A stretch of 32,998 bases of DNA from an uncultured Bacteroides sp. (GCA_947074195.1 CAMTOS010000026.1:1-32998), one strand, 5' to 3'. Counted from the stretch's first letter, positions 15,683-24,776 are shown. Notes: a model not told the origin generated them from the sequence alone. Translations and numbers: made by a program.

Positions 15683-16783
15683 CTATTTATGCATGCCGAC
15701 AATCTGTGTAGGTGCCTGTTCGGCATTACGTTTATCGACTTGCTTTACCACCTCTTCGGCAAGATGGATAAATGCCTGTCCTGTAAGGCTGTTTTCATCT
15801 AAAGCGACAGGCGTACCTTTGTCGCCATTTTCGCAGATGCTTTGTACCATAGGAATTTGTCCCAGTAATGGTACATGCATTTCAGCAGCCAGTTCTTTAG
15901 CTCCTTCTTTACCGAAAATAAAGTATTTGTTTTCGGGCAATTCGGCAGGAGTAAACCAGGCCATATTTTCGACCAGACCAAGAATAGGCACATTTACTTT
16001 ATCGTTGGTAAACATGTTGATACCTTTACGGGCATCGGCCAGAGCCACCTGTTGAGGTGTGCTGACTACAATCGCACCGGTAATGGCCAGACTCTGTACC
16101 AGAGTAAGGTGAATATCGCTGGTACCGGGAGGAAGATCCAGAAGGAAGTAGTCGAGTTCGCCCCACAATGCATCGCCAATAAGTTGTTTCAGCGCATTGC
16201 TGGCCATACCTCCGCGCCACAATGTAGCCTGATCGGGATCAACAAAGAAACCAATAGAAAGAAGCTTCACGCCATATTTCTCAACAGGAACAATCAGGTC
16301 GCGACCATCTACATGTTCAGCCACCGGACGTGCATCTTCTACATCAAACATCTTGGGCATTGAAGGACCGAAAATATCGGCATCGAGCAAACCTACTTTG
16401 TAACCCAGTTTTGCCAGAGCCACAGCAAGATTAGCCGAAACGGTAGATTTACCTACACCACCTTTACCCGATGAAATAGCGATCACATTCTTTACCTGCG
16501 GCAATAATTTACCGGGTTCAGGACGAGCCGCCTGCTTGCTTTCAGTAGAAATAGTTACTTCCACCTCTTTCGAAATATGCATATGAATGGCAGCCTCAGC
16601 CGATTTCACTACAGATTTCATAAAAGGATCGGTTGGTTTCTCGAAGATAATAGAGAAACTCACCTTCATACCATCGATACGTATGTTGTCGGCAATCATT
16701 TCTGCCTCAACAAGATTTTTACCTGTACCCGGATAACGCACCGTTGCCAGTGCATCTTCTATAAGTTTGGGATATAAAGTCAT
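15683..16783 (-). CDS. mrp: Mrp/ApbC-type ATPase, iron-sulfur cluster carrier homologue
   Basis: P-loop ATPase of the Mrp/NBP35 family, normally a carrier of Fe-S clusters to apoproteins. The 366 residues show an N-terminal MIP18/DUF59-like domain (about 1-80) and the deviant Walker A SGKGGVGKST (105-114), DADIFGPSMP (134-143), and the switch/Walker B region LLDLPPGTSD (214-223). The CxxC that binds the bridging cluster in most Mrp proteins is absent: after VENMAWF (271-277) comes TPAELPENKYFIFG, and the whole protein has one cysteine (in QSICENG). From memory this replacement is usual in Bacteroidales homologues, so either the cluster is bound differently or the role has shifted. It starts 4 bases after trmB and is co-transcribed with it. 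Confidence 0.93.
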   Translation of the reverse strand: MTLYPKLIEDALATVRYPGTGKNLVEAEMIADNIRIDGMKVSFSIIFEKPTDPFMKSVVKSAEAAIHMHISKEVEVTISTESKQAARPEPGKLLPQVKNVIAISSGKGGVGKSTVSANLAVALAKLGYKVGLLDADIFGPSMPKMFDVEDARPVAEHVDGRDLIVPVEKYGVKLLSIGFFVDPDQATLWRGGMASNALKQLIGDALWGELDYFLLDLPPGTSDIHLTLVQSLAITGAIVVSTPQQVALADARKGINMFTNDKVNVPILGLVENMAWFTPAELPENKYFIFGKEGAKELAAEMHVPLLGQIPMVQSICENGDKGTPVALDENSLTGQAFIHLAEEVVKQVDKRNAEQAPTQIVGMHK

Positions 16784-16787
16784 GATG

Positions 16788-17546
16788 TTATTTACTTGTA
16801 GTTAGTCCGCTGCGTTTGCTACGGTTATAGCTGCGGTAAGAGTCGAGCTCGATTTCCACATCGGGTTCTCTGAGTTCGCCTTCCAGCGGCAAGCGGAATT
16901 TAATATATTTGATATTCAGCCCGCGATCGAGCCATTGTTGTTCGTAATAAGTCTTGATGCCCAGAATGTCATCATCAATACCCGAATGATACAGATCTTC
17001 TGTAATAAACTCGGGAACAATATTGTTCTCTTCCAGCATATATTTAGTATACATGAAGAGGAACTGACTATCGGTTTTTACATGAATAAGTCCACCCGGT
17101 TTCAGAAACTTGCGGTAGCGTTCCATGAAGTAAGTTGAAGTCAGACGCTTGGTAGCCTTCTTCATCTGCGGATCAGAGAAAGTCAGCCAGATTTCGCTCA
17201 CCTCTTCGGGACCAAAAAAGCGATCGATAATTTCGATGTTGGTACGAAGAAAAGAAACATTCTTCATTCCCTCTTTCAGTGCTTCGGTAGCACCTGTCCA
17301 CATACGTGCCCCTTTTATATCGATTCCGATAAAGTTCTTATCGGCAAATTTCTTACCCAGACCAACGGTATATTCTCCCCGACCACAACCCAGTTCGAGA
17401 ACAATCGGGTTATCGTTGTGAAAGAACGATTCATTCCATTTGCCTTTCATCTCGAAAGGTACATTATCGGCTACCGAATAAGGATATTCGAATACATGCG
17501 GATAGTCTGCCATATCGGCAAATTTCTGTAATTTTCCTTTTCCCAT
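16788..17546 (-). CDS. trmB: tRNA (guanine-N7)-methyltransferase
   Basis: Uses S-adenosylmethionine to make m7G46 in the variable loop of tRNAs. The 252 residues have the class I methyltransferase motif [16 protein letters not shown] (49-64), acidic D76 ([12 protein letters not shown]) for the SAM ribose, and the TrmB signature region [14 protein letters not shown] (121-134), in place of the FPDPWPKKRH form of proteobacteria. The C-terminus ([21 protein letters not shown]) is characteristic of Bacteroidetes members. It is the first gene of a two-gene operon with mrp, 4 bases apart, with a -7 box 20 bases upstream. The length is slightly longer than E. coli TrmB; nothing suggests loss of function. 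Confidence 0.95.
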   Translation of the reverse strand: MGKGKLQKFADMADYPHVFEYPYSVADNVPFEMKGKWNESFFHNDNPIVLELGCGRGEYTVGLGKKFADKNFIGIDIKGARMWTGATEALKEGMKNVSFLRTNIEIIDRFFGPEEVSEIWLTFSDPQMKKATKRLTSTYFMERYRKFLKPGGLIHVKTDSQFLFMYTKYMLEENNIVPEFITEDLYHSGIDDDILGIKTYYEQQWLDRGLNIKYIKFRLPLEGELREPDVEIELDSYRSYNRSKRSGLTTSK

Positions 17547-17566
17547 ATCATATGTTGGTTATGTTG

Positions 17567-17574
17567 CAAAATTA
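17567..17574 (-). promoter_or_regulatory. -7 box of the trmB-mrp promoter
   Basis: The minus strand reads TAATTTTG (TAnnTTTG), 20 bases before the trmB ATG, with GTTG 21 bases upstream (17599-17596) as a one-mismatch -33 element. Confidence 0.45.
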
Positions 17575-17692
17575 CTGACTTTTCGGCGTAAACCACAACT
17601 ACACCTGAAGAAAAGCTTCTAAAATATAGTCGTTTTTCTATTTTTCAATATCTGTTGATAATGATTAAACTTTGCACCAGACAAAGAGGAAC

Positions 17693-17732
17693 AAAAAAAG
17701 CCTCAGATTCCGGGATAAGAATCAGAGGCTTT
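17693..17732 (-). terminator. Terminator of ilvE
   Basis: AAAGCCTCAGATTC (17697-17710) pairs with GAATCAGAGGCTTT (17719-17732) with a single mismatch and an 8-base loop. On the minus strand it is followed by seven T residues, 34 bases past the ilvE stop. Confidence 0.9.
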
Positions 17733-17765
17733 AAAAGTATATGGTATATAGTTGGTATACGCTAA

Positions 17766-18785
17766 TTATTCTACGATAGTGATCCAGCCATGTGTATCGG
17801 GCTCATCGCCATACTGAATGGCACGAAGTTTATTGTATAGTTTCGTGCTGATCGGACCAGGTTTGCCATCTTTAGAAATGACATAAGTATGATCTTTTTC
17901 AGGGTCGTCGATCTTAGCGATCGGACTGATTACCGCAGCAGTACCACAGGCTCCGGCTTCTTCGAAAGTAGAGAGTTCTTCTTCCAGAATAGGACGACGT
18001 TCTACTTCCATACCCATATCAGTAGCCAGCTGCATCAGACTCTTATTCGTGATTGATGGCAGAATAGAGCTTGAAAGCGGCGTGATGTATGTGTTGTTTT
18101 TAATGCCGAAGAAGTTGGCTGCACCACATTCATCGATATACTTATGCTCGCAGCAATCCAGATAAAATTCTGCCGAGTAACCGGCTTCGTGAGCATCGTG
18201 ACTGGCACGTAGACTGGCTGCGTAGTTACCGCCTACTTTGAAGGTACCTGTACCATGAGGTGCAGCACGATCGTATTTACGGGTAATTACATATGGAGTA
18301 GCCGCGAATCCACCTTTGAAGTATGGACCTACAGGCAATACGAATACAGTAAACAGATATTCATTGGCTGGCTTAACTCCCACCTGCGGACCTGTACCAA
18401 TCAATAACGGACGAATATACAAAGACGCACCCGATTCGTAAGGCGGAATAAAACGTTCGTTTAGTTTAACAGCTTCGAGAACCGCTTCTTTGAAACGCTC
18501 AACAGGAAGTTCAGCCATCAGAATACCACGACAGCTTGATTGAAGACGGGCAGCGTTTTCGTCTAAACGGAAAATGCGTACTTTACCGTCCTTACCGCGA
18601 AAAGCTTTCAAGCCTTCGAAAGCCTCCTGACCATAATGCAGACAAGTAGCAGCCATGTGGATGTTAATCATCTCACTACTGTTTATTTCCAACTTGCCCC
18701 ACTCGCCATTGCGATAATATATTCTCACATTATAATCGGTCGGCATATAGCCAAATCCGAGATTTGACCAGTCAATTTCTTTCAT
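17766..18785 (-). CDS. ilvE: Branched-chain amino acid aminotransferase
   Basis: PLP enzyme transferring amino groups between glutamate and the 2-oxo acids of leucine, isoleucine and valine. The 339 residues fit the larger eukaryote-like BCAT group of class IV aminotransferases. Seen: HYGQEAFEGLKAFRG (50-64), SLYIRPLLIGTGPQVGV (121-137), the PLP lysine in TFKVGGNYAASL (K183), the acidic YLDCCEHKYIDECGAANFFG stretch that holds the cofactor (about 208-227), and GACGTAAVISPI near the C-terminus, the phosphate-binding T/A region. It is monocistronic with a -7 box 35 bases upstream and a clean terminator. It follows the exonuclease VII operon on the same strand but has its own promoter in the 62-bp gap. 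Confidence 0.97.
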   Translation of the reverse strand: MKEIDWSNLGFGYMPTDYNVRIYYRNGEWGKLEINSSEMINIHMAATCLHYGQEAFEGLKAFRGKDGKVRIFRLDENAARLQSSCRGILMAELPVERFKEAVLEAVKLNERFIPPYESGASLYIRPLLIGTGPQVGVKPANEYLFTVFVLPVGPYFKGGFAATPYVITRKYDRAAPHGTGTFKVGGNYAASLRASHDAHEAGYSAEFYLDCCEHKYIDECGAANFFGIKNNTYITPLSSSILPSITNKSLMQLATDMGMEVERRPILEEELSTFEEAGACGTAAVISPIAKIDDPEKDHTYVISKDGKPGPISTKLYNKLRAIQYGDEPDTHGWITIVE

Positions 18786-18820
18786 ATCAGGATGTATTTA
18801 TAGTATGTCACTTTGAAAAG

Positions 18821-18828
18821 CAAATATA
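18821..18828 (-). promoter_or_regulatory. -7 box of the ilvE promoter
   Basis: The minus strand reads TATATTTG (TAnnTTTG), 35 bases before the ilvE ATG and within the gap after xseB. No -33 match is visible. Confidence 0.45.
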
Positions 18829-18847
18829 GTTTTTATTCTTAAGATTC

Positions 18848-19042
18848 CTACTTCTCCTCTAACATTTTTTCTATTTCCTGATCAACCTTTGTCAGTTTGT
18901 CAGTACAGTAGGCAATAATCTCATTTGCTTCCTTCAATTTTTTCGCCAAATCATCAATTTCGAGCTCGTTGCTGTCAATCTGACGAACGATAGTTTCCAG
19001 TCTTTCTATCGCTTTTGAGTAAGATTCTTTCTTCGCAGCCAT
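18848..19042 (-). CDS. xseB: Exonuclease VII small subunit
   Basis: A 64-residue, wholly helical protein with the family pattern YSKAIERLETIVRQIDSNEL (8-27) followed by a second helix rich in charged residues ending IEKMLEEK. Several copies bind the large subunit and are needed for degradation of single-stranded DNA to oligonucleotides. It begins one base after the xseA stop codon (TAA at 19046-19044, ATG at 19042), so the two are translated together. The length is normal for the family. Confidence 0.93.
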   Translation of the reverse strand: MAAKKESYSKAIERLETIVRQIDSNELEIDDLAKKLKEANEIIAYCTDKLTKVDQEIEKMLEEK

Positions 19043-19043
19043 T

Positions 19044-20294
19044 TTATTTATCTTTATTCTTTATCACCTTCGAGGCAAAACTACCCTTCAGGACATAAGT
19101 TATCAATTCATCACCCTCTTTTACATCGCGACTATCTTTTACAGCCTTTCCATCTTTCAGTGTAATACTATAACCCCGCGCAAGCAGTTTTTCCGGAGAA
19201 GCATCTTCTATGCGCTGCTTCATCAGATCGAGCCGGTGAGTTTCGCGCATGATACGCGCTTTAACAGCCTGACCCAATCGGTTTTCAAGCATCATCAACG
19301 TTCTTTTCTCATTGGAAAGACGGCGGACAACCATAGAAGGAAGGCGGGTTTGCCATAACTTTAATCGTGAAGATTCATTGTTGACCCGCTGAAGCACTCC
19401 CTCTTTAATCCGGTTGGAAAGATAGTTAAGATGTGCCGCCGATTCATAGATTCTGCCAATGAGCCATTCGGCAGCGGCAGTCGGAGTCTTTACACTGACA
19501 TGCGCCACAGTATCGAGCACTGTTTCATCACGTTCGTGACCGATGCCAACCAGTACAGGCAAATCAAATTGCGCACAGGCAGCAGCCAGCAAATAGGAGT
19601 CGAAACTGGCCAGTTCCGAGGTAGCACCACCACCACGAATAATAACCACCACATCGAACTCAGCCATGCGCTGATGAATTTTGTCAAGCGCACTGAGTAC
19701 CGATTGCTCTACCTGATTGCCCTGCATAAAGGCAGGAAATAGTTCAGTATAAAAAGCAAAACCATAAGGATTATTGGCCAACTGATGAGAGAAATCTTCG
19801 TAGCCGGCAGCTGTGGCAGATGAGATAACAGCGATACGTTGTGGCAAAACGGGTGTCGGCAATTCCTTGTTCATGGTAAGAATACCATCCTCCTCGAGTT
19901 GAAGAATAATTTCGCGACGACGCTTTGCCATATCGCCTATGGTATAGGCCGGGTCAATATCGGTAACAGTCAGGCTGTATCCGTAGAGTTCATGGAATTG
20001 CACAGTAACCTGCACAAGCACCTTTAATCCATTGGAAAAAGCTTGTCCGGTAGTTTCCTCGAAGTAAGGCTTCAGCATGAGAAACACCTGGTTCCAGATC
20101 ATCCCTCTGGCCTTAGCTACCATCTGTCCACTACGTTCATCTTTCTGAACAAACTCCAGATAACAATGCCCGTTGGCATTCTGGCGGACATCACTTAACT
20201 CGGCCTGTATCCAGCAGGCATCCGGCATTGCCTGTTCAATGCCACGCCTCACCAGTGCATTTAGTTCATATAAAGAAAGAATATCCTCATTCAT
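19044..20294 (-). CDS. xseA: Exonuclease VII large subunit
   Basis: Catalytic subunit of the cytosolic exonuclease that trims single-stranded DNA in both directions during repair. The 416 residues show an N-terminal OB-fold (about 1-100, IQAELSDVRQNANGHCYLEF), the catalytic core with LPQRIAVISSATAAGYEDF (about 147-165), VVVIIRGGGATSELASFDSY (about 215-234) and GIGHERDETVLDTVAHVSVK (about 247-266), then a helical region and the C-terminal LARGYSIT motif (about 374-381). The start ATG overlaps the end of the upstream protease gene by 8 bases (ATGAATGA), and xseB follows after one base. The protein appears complete. Confidence 0.95.
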   Translation of the reverse strand: MNEDILSLYELNALVRRGIEQAMPDACWIQAELSDVRQNANGHCYLEFVQKDERSGQMVAKARGMIWNQVFLMLKPYFEETTGQAFSNGLKVLVQVTVQFHELYGYSLTVTDIDPAYTIGDMAKRRREIILQLEEDGILTMNKELPTPVLPQRIAVISSATAAGYEDFSHQLANNPYGFAFYTELFPAFMQGNQVEQSVLSALDKIHQRMAEFDVVVIIRGGGATSELASFDSYLLAAACAQFDLPVLVGIGHERDETVLDTVAHVSVKTPTAAAEWLIGRIYESAAHLNYLSNRIKEGVLQRVNNESSRLKLWQTRLPSMVVRRLSNEKRTLMMLENRLGQAVKARIMRETHRLDLMKQRIEDASPEKLLARGYSITLKDGKAVKDSRDVKEGDELITYVLKGSFASKVIKNKDK

Positions 20295-21636
20295 TACTTA
20301 GTGCTTTGCCGAAATCAGGAATACCATAACCATATATGTTATCAGGATACTCAGAACGATCGCCTGAGAAACGAATCATTTCCATTAACTCCAGAGCAGT
20401 AAGATTTGGGAAAGCCTGCCACAGACAGGCAGCCAGACCACAAACGATTGGTGTGGCAAAAGAAGTTCCGTTGGCTTTACGCATATTACCATCGGTACCC
20501 ATTACCTGCACAAGAGCACCCATAGCCACTACATCGGGCTTCACTCGTCCGTCTGACGTGTTCCCTACAGATGAAAATGGAGCAAGCAAGCGGTTTTTAT
20601 CGACCGCACCTACAGTGATTACATTCTCGGCATCGGCAGGAGGAGTAATCTTCTTCCATGAACCGGTACCCGAATTACCTGCACTGCAAACCATCACCAT
20701 ACCTTTAACTCCCACCATTGAGGCCTGTCGTGAAATCAGTGTATGCTGACCATCTAACTGATGGTAGCGGATATTATCCAACGGATTATCGAAAGCGTAA
20801 TAACCCAGAGAAGTATTAATCAGATCGACACCTACACTATCGGCATACTCAACAGCCGCTGCCCAGTAATCCTGTTCCACTGGTTGTTCTGAATCTGCAT
20901 CCTCACTTCTCAACAGCAGATAGCTTGCTTCGGGAGCAGTACCTATCATAATGCCGGGTGCATTCATAGCCATACAGGAAAGTACGCCCAAACCATGATT
21001 GTTTTCCGAATATATATTTGAATCCGGATTAACGAAGTCTTTAGTTCCGGCAACATGAACATTCTTCATCGCTGTGATTTGATCAAGGTTGTGATATCCG
21101 GCATCTATGACAGCAATCATCATACCTTTTCCTTTATAGCCGGCATGATGCAGTTTTTGTCCGTTGCACATTTCTATTTGTTCCTGACCAACTCCATATT
21201 TAACCTTACTCAGGACAGGATCATTCATCAGTGAATCGCGCTTAGAAGAGGTTTTTACTTTCTTAGGCTGACGCCATACCAGTTCTACTTTTTCCACGAA
21301 AGGCAGTTCGCCAATCTCGCCTGCTATCAAAGAATCGATAACAGCAACAGTGACGAAGTTATTCCATTTTCCTTTGGTCACGACATTACCGCCTGTAATC
21401 TCAATCGTTTCAATATACGATTTGCATACAGGTAGGTCAGTAGAGTCGATAGCGATATTCTGTCTTTTACGACGTTCGATGGCTCTTTCAGAAAGAAACT
21501 CTTCGGGTTTATCGAGTGAATAAGTGGTATAAGCTTTATCTTTTAAAGTAACTCTGTATTTTAATGGATTGGGCTGAGCTGAAATGCCCATATACATCAT
21601 TAACCCAAGTATAGAAAGTATAATTCTCGCTTTCAT
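20287..21636 (-). CDS. Secreted S8 family (subtilisin-like) serine protease
   Basis: A 449-residue subtilase with a signal peptide (residues 1-20, ending GISAQ), an N-terminal propeptide-like region (about 21-150, containing FLSERAIERRKRQNIAID as in many Bacteroidetes subtilases), and the catalytic domain. Triad residues are D178 (IAVIDAGYHN), H214 (NNHGLGVLS) and S392 (NGTSFATPIVCG), with the oxyanion N321 in CSAGNSGTG. The His motif is NHGLGV rather than the textbook HGTHVAG, but the core geometry is present. There is no C-terminal sorting domain. It begins 9 bases after mnmA and overlaps xseA by 8 bases, so a periplasmic or exported protease is built into an intracellular nucleic-acid operon. 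The substrate is unknown. Confidence 0.93.
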   Translation of the reverse strand: MKARIILSILGLMMYMGISAQPNPLKYRVTLKDKAYTTYSLDKPEEFLSERAIERRKRQNIAIDSTDLPVCKSYIETIEITGGNVVTKGKWNNFVTVAVIDSLIAGEIGELPFVEKVELVWRQPKKVKTSSKRDSLMNDPVLSKVKYGVGQEQIEMCNGQKLHHAGYKGKGMMIAVIDAGYHNLDQITAMKNVHVAGTKDFVNPDSNIYSENNHGLGVLSCMAMNAPGIMIGTAPEASYLLLRSEDADSEQPVEQDYWAAAVEYADSVGVDLINTSLGYYAFDNPLDNIRYHQLDGQHTLISRQASMVGVKGMVMVCSAGNSGTGSWKKITPPADAENVITVGAVDKNRLLAPFSSVGNTSDGRVKPDVVAMGALVQVMGTDGNMRKANGTSFATPIVCGLAACLWQAFPNLTALELMEMIRFSGDRSEYPDNIYGYGIPDFGKALSNE

Positions 21637-21645
21637 GAATTCGTT

Positions 21646-22734
21646 TTAAAATTTATCTTTTTCATTTTCTATTAATAATCCTATTCCCTTTTGCGAGGCA
21701 ATATATGCACCACCTAAAACCCGGCGGTTGTCATAGAAAACGGCCGATTGTCCGGGTGTTACTGAGTTGGCATCTCCAAGGAATTTCACCAGCAACTGGC
21801 CATCGTTAATGCGAATAACACGACATGGTATAGGTTTACTACGATAACGGATTCGTACACTTAAGTGTTCACAATTCAGAACTTCCGCTTCATCTGTCAA
21901 CTGATCTTGCATAGTAATCATATATTCAGCTTTCAGTTGTTCGGCATCACCCAGCATTACGGTATTCTTATCGGCATTGATCTTAAGTACATAAGCCGGT
22001 TTGCCAAGTGCTATTTCCAGCCCCTTACGCTGACCGATGGTATAATAGGCACAACCTTTATGCTCACCAAGTTTAACACCGCTGGAATTAACAAACCATC
22101 CGCTACCAATTTCCTGATCGAGTGCCGGATAATGTTCGCGAAGGAAATCACGATAATCGCCTTTCACGAAACAGACTTCCATACTCTCTCCTTCTTTGGA
22201 TTTGGCTTCGTATCCCATGCTATGCAGGTATTCGCGCACAGTAACTTTTGTATAATCGCCAAGTGGAAAGATGCATCGTTTAAGCACATCTTGTCCCAGG
22301 CGCCAGAGGAAGTAGGACTGATCCTTTTTCTCATCATCGCCCATGATGATGTAATATTTATTATTGATTTCTTCTATGCGGGAATAATGACCGGTAGCGA
22401 TGTATTCACAATCCAGTTTATCGGCCCATTCGGTGAGAATACGGAATTTAAAAAGAGGATTGCACATCACACAAGGATTGGGAGTGCGACCATTGCGGTA
22501 TTCATCAATGAAATCTTTTACAACGATCGATTTAAAAGCTTCACGTTCATCGGCAATATAATGTTCGATACCCATACGTCGGGCAAGTTCAACAGCTTCG
22601 ACGGGTTCATCTCCCCATACCCACATGGTCAGACCGATAATATCGTATCCCTGTTCGCGCAGCATCAGACAGGTAGCGGTACTATCTATACCACCGCTCA
22701 TTCCCACTAAGACTCTTTTCTTTCTTTTATCCAT
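21646..22734 (-). CDS. mnmA: tRNA-specific 2-thiouridylase
   Basis: Cytoplasmic enzyme that adenylates and thiolates U34 of tRNA-Lys, -Glu and -Gln. From ATG 22734 it has 362 residues: PP-loop [10 protein letters not shown] (11-20), catalytic cysteine in [12 protein letters not shown] (C88), the second cysteine in [13 protein letters not shown] (C188), the TGHY segment (114-117), and C-terminal beta domains ending [13 protein letters not shown]. An upstream in-frame ATG (22761) would add nine poorly conserved residues (MYWYYIDRI); the start at [11 protein letters not shown] suits the family. It leads an operon with the S8 protease and xseAB and has a -7 box 53 bases upstream. Bacteroidales often carry a second mnmA elsewhere. 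Confidence 0.94.
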   Translation of the reverse strand: MDKRKKRVLVGMSGGIDSTATCLMLREQGYDIIGLTMWVWGDEPVEAVELARRMGIEHYIADEREAFKSIVVKDFIDEYRNGRTPNPCVMCNPLFKFRILTEWADKLDCEYIATGHYSRIEEINNKYYIIMGDDEKKDQSYFLWRLGQDVLKRCIFPLGDYTKVTVREYLHSMGYEAKSKEGESMEVCFVKGDYRDFLREHYPALDQEIGSGWFVNSSGVKLGEHKGCAYYTIGQRKGLEIALGKPAYVLKINADKNTVMLGDAEQLKAEYMITMQDQLTDEAEVLNCEHLSVRIRYRSKPIPCRVIRINDGQLLVKFLGDANSVTPGQSAVFYDNRRVLGGAYIASQKGIGLLIENEKDKF

Positions 22735-22787
22735 TATTCTGTCTATATAATACCAATACAAAAAAGGATAAATACCTTTTTGTCATA

Positions 22788-22795
22788 CAAAGGTA
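22788..22795 (-). promoter_or_regulatory. -7 box of the mnmA operon promoter
   Basis: The minus strand reads TACCTTTG (TAnnTTTG), 53 bases before the mnmA ATG. A small imperfect hairpin (22758-22767 with 22775-22783, A/T-rich with a GG/CC top) sits between box and gene and could be the leader stem or the end signal of ribF. Confidence 0.4.
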
Positions 22796-22845
22796 GAATA
22801 ATTTGGGAAGAAACTATTTTAAGGAGAAAGAGAAAATAGCAGATA

Positions 22846-23778
22846 TCAGTGTGAAGTTGTAAGTTGTCTGACTGCAGCCTCATCACGATGAAGCTGTGCC
22901 ACAAGATCATCCAGAGAACCGAACTTGACTTCCGGACGTATAAAATGAGTAAGAGAAAGACGAATGGTCTGGTCGTAAAGATCACCGTTGAAGTCGAGAA
23001 TATGCACTTCGATGGTGCGCTTCATTCCGTTATCGATAGTGGGACGCTGCCCAATATTGAGCATTCCGGCATAATTCATACCATTCCCGAGATGAACTTC
23101 CACGGCGTAAACACCATCAGCGGGGATAAGCTTATCGGCATCGTCAATAAGTAGATTTGCAGTAGGAAATCCCAGTTTACGACCAATCTGGTAGCCACCG
23201 GTAACCACACCATCAAGAAAGTAAGGATAGCCCAATGCCTCATTGGCTTTACTCAAAAGAGAGTTCTTAAGACACTGGCGAATATAAGAGGAACTGATAT
23301 AAACACCTTCGGGCTGATAGGCAGCCGTCTGAATAATATCAATCCCGATTTGTTTGCCATACTGCAGATAATCCTCAAAGCTCTCGCTTCTTCCACGGCC
23401 AAACCGATGATCATAACCAATAAGCAGCGAGCGAACACCACAATGATTATACAGAATATCTTCCATGAATTCACGGGCAGAGAGAATAGCTATAGCGGGA
23501 GTGAAATCGAGAACAACACAATAATCGACTCCGGTTTTTGCCAGTAGCCCAAGCTTTTCGTTCTGAGGAGTAAGTAGTTCGGGATGAAACCCGGGGTTCA
23601 TCACTTTGCGGGGATGAACCGAGAAAGTGATGAGCATAGAAGACATACCAGCTTTGCGGGCTTCACTTTTCACCTGCTCAATGAGGTAGCGATGTCCACA
23701 GTGCACCCCGTCGAAAAAGCCTATGGTCGCTACACATGGACCGGGTGCAGTAAGCGGTAAATGATCTATGATTTGCAT
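22846..23778 (-). CDS. ribF: Bifunctional riboflavin kinase / FAD synthetase
   Basis: Makes FMN from riboflavin and then FAD. The 310-residue protein has the N-terminal nucleotidyltransferase domain with GFFDGVHCGHRYLI (20-33, the HxGH-type motif) and LLIGYDHRFGRGR, and the C-terminal flavokinase domain from about residue 180 (YFLDGVVTGGYQIGRKLGFP, then PTANLLIDD). The ATG at 23778 is the start; a TTG three bases earlier is in frame but unneeded. It follows the HAD phosphatase gene by 14 bases on the same strand, so the two are probably co-transcribed; flavin phosphate metabolism could link them, but that is inference. Both catalytic domains look intact. Confidence 0.95.
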   Translation of the reverse strand: MQIIDHLPLTAPGPCVATIGFFDGVHCGHRYLIEQVKSEARKAGMSSMLITFSVHPRKVMNPGFHPELLTPQNEKLGLLAKTGVDYCVVLDFTPAIAILSAREFMEDILYNHCGVRSLLIGYDHRFGRGRSESFEDYLQYGKQIGIDIIQTAAYQPEGVYISSSYIRQCLKNSLLSKANEALGYPYFLDGVVTGGYQIGRKLGFPTANLLIDDADKLIPADGVYAVEVHLGNGMNYAGMLNIGQRPTIDNGMKRTIEVHILDFNGDLYDQTIRLSLTHFIRPEVKFGSLDDLVAQLHRDEAAVRQLTTSH

Positions 23779-23792
23779 CAAAGTTTTATATC

Positions 23793-24410
23793 TTATTTAA
23801 ACAGATGACTCCAGTCTTCGCCAGCAGCAGGGGTATAGGTTGCAATACCCAATGTGCGGGCAGTAGCACAATTGGCCTCAGAGTCGTCAATAAACAATGT
23901 ATCTTCCGGAATGATACCGGCATCCTGTACCACCGCTTCGAAAATATCGAGATCGGGCTTGGCTTTCTTCATTTCGTAAGAAAGGTAGATCTTCTCGAAA
24001 TAATCTTCTACTTTAAAACCACGGTAAGGAAATGCGTTAGCGCATGACCATTTCCAGTGAATTTCATTGGTGTTGCTTAACAAGTAAACAACATATTTCT
24101 CACGAAGTTTAAGAAGCAGTTTAAGTTTGCTTACAGGAATATCGACCAGGAAGCTGTTCCAGGCCGCATCAATCTGCTCGTCTGTGACATCCTTACTGGC
24201 CATCTCACGAATGGCTTTACGAAAGCCATCAGGATTAATTAAACCTTTTTCCTGTTCCAGAAAAACTCCCTGATGGTGGGTTAAAGTCAATAACTCACCA
24301 ATATTATTTATGCCAATCTTTTTAAAGTTGCTTATACAGCGCTCACGATCGAGGTTTACCAAAACACCTCCGAAATCGATTAAAAGATTTTTTATTCCTT
24401 CTATTTTCAT
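23793..24410 (-). CDS. HAD-superfamily (subfamily IA) phosphatase, YihX-like
   Basis: Small cytoplasmic phosphohydrolase, 205 residues. Motif I is LLIDFGGVLVNLD with nucleophile D12; the usual second Asp of DxD is Gly (G14), as in the active E. coli YihX. Motif II is LLSNTN (S112), motif III Lys is in KKAKPD (K151) and motif IV is LFIDDSEAN (D175, D176). A helical cap lies between about 20 and 95. It precedes ribF by 14 bases. Family members act on sugar or nucleotide monophosphates; a role on flavin intermediates is only a guess from the neighbour. A -7 box lies 50 bases upstream. Confidence 0.88.
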   Translation of the reverse strand: MKIEGIKNLLIDFGGVLVNLDRERCISNFKKIGINNIGELLTLTHHQGVFLEQEKGLINPDGFRKAIREMASKDVTDEQIDAAWNSFLVDIPVSKLKLLLKLREKYVVYLLSNTNEIHWKWSCANAFPYRGFKVEDYFEKIYLSYEMKKAKPDLDIFEAVVQDAGIIPEDTLFIDDSEANCATARTLGIATYTPAAGEDWSHLFK

Positions 24411-24460
24411 TGTTTTGTGCGATGATTTATAATATGTTTAAATCATTTTTTTTAGCGCCG

Positions 24461-24468
24461 CAAATGTA
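24461..24468 (-). promoter_or_regulatory. -7 box of the HAD-ribF promoter
   Basis: The minus strand reads TACATTTG (TAnnTTTG), 50 bases before the HAD ATG. No -33 TTTG match is seen at the expected spacing. Confidence 0.4.
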
Positions 24469-24604
24469 CAATATAATAAGAACCTACAATAGCATAATTA
24501 ATTATTTTTAATGCAAAAAAATCAACTCAGAAACCTCTGCCGGCAATCTGAACAAATCTTAAAATGTGATTGTTATTAAGAGAAACCACTAATAAAGAAG
24601 CGTT

Positions 24605-24769
24605 ATGAAGAAATTTATCTGCACAGTATGCGAATACATCTATGACCCCGAATTAGGCGATCCTGCAACTGGTATTGAACCCGGAACTGCATTCGAAGAT
24701 TTACCAGATGACTGGACTTGTCCGCTATGTGGCGTAGGTAAAGAAGATTTTGAACCTTACGAAGGATAA
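24605..24769 (+). CDS. Rubredoxin
   Basis: A 54-residue iron protein. Two paired cysteine motifs, [10 protein letters not shown] (C6, C9) and TCPLCGVGK (C39, C42), with the rubredoxin-specific residues [15 protein letters not shown] (23-37) between them, ligate a single iron as Fe(Cys)4. Rubredoxin carries electrons to oxygen- and peroxide-reducing enzymes such as rubrerythrin in anaerobes. The gene is a single unit, ended by a strong hairpin 7 bases downstream of the stop. No rubrerythrin gene is nearby, though a bacterioferritin-like gene lies 7 kb away. The length is the family norm. Confidence 0.97.
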   Translation: MKKFICTVCEYIYDPELGDPATGIEPGTAFEDLPDDWTCPLCGVGKEDFEPYEG

Positions 24770-24776
24770 AACAAAA

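Noticed and set aside
22735..22761. Nine extra N-terminal residues on MnmA
   Set aside because: They are not typical for the family, and [11 protein letters not shown] at 22734 places the PP-loop where it belongs.
23779..23781. TTG start for RibF
   Set aside because: It is immediately followed by an in-frame ATG (23778), which is the simpler start.
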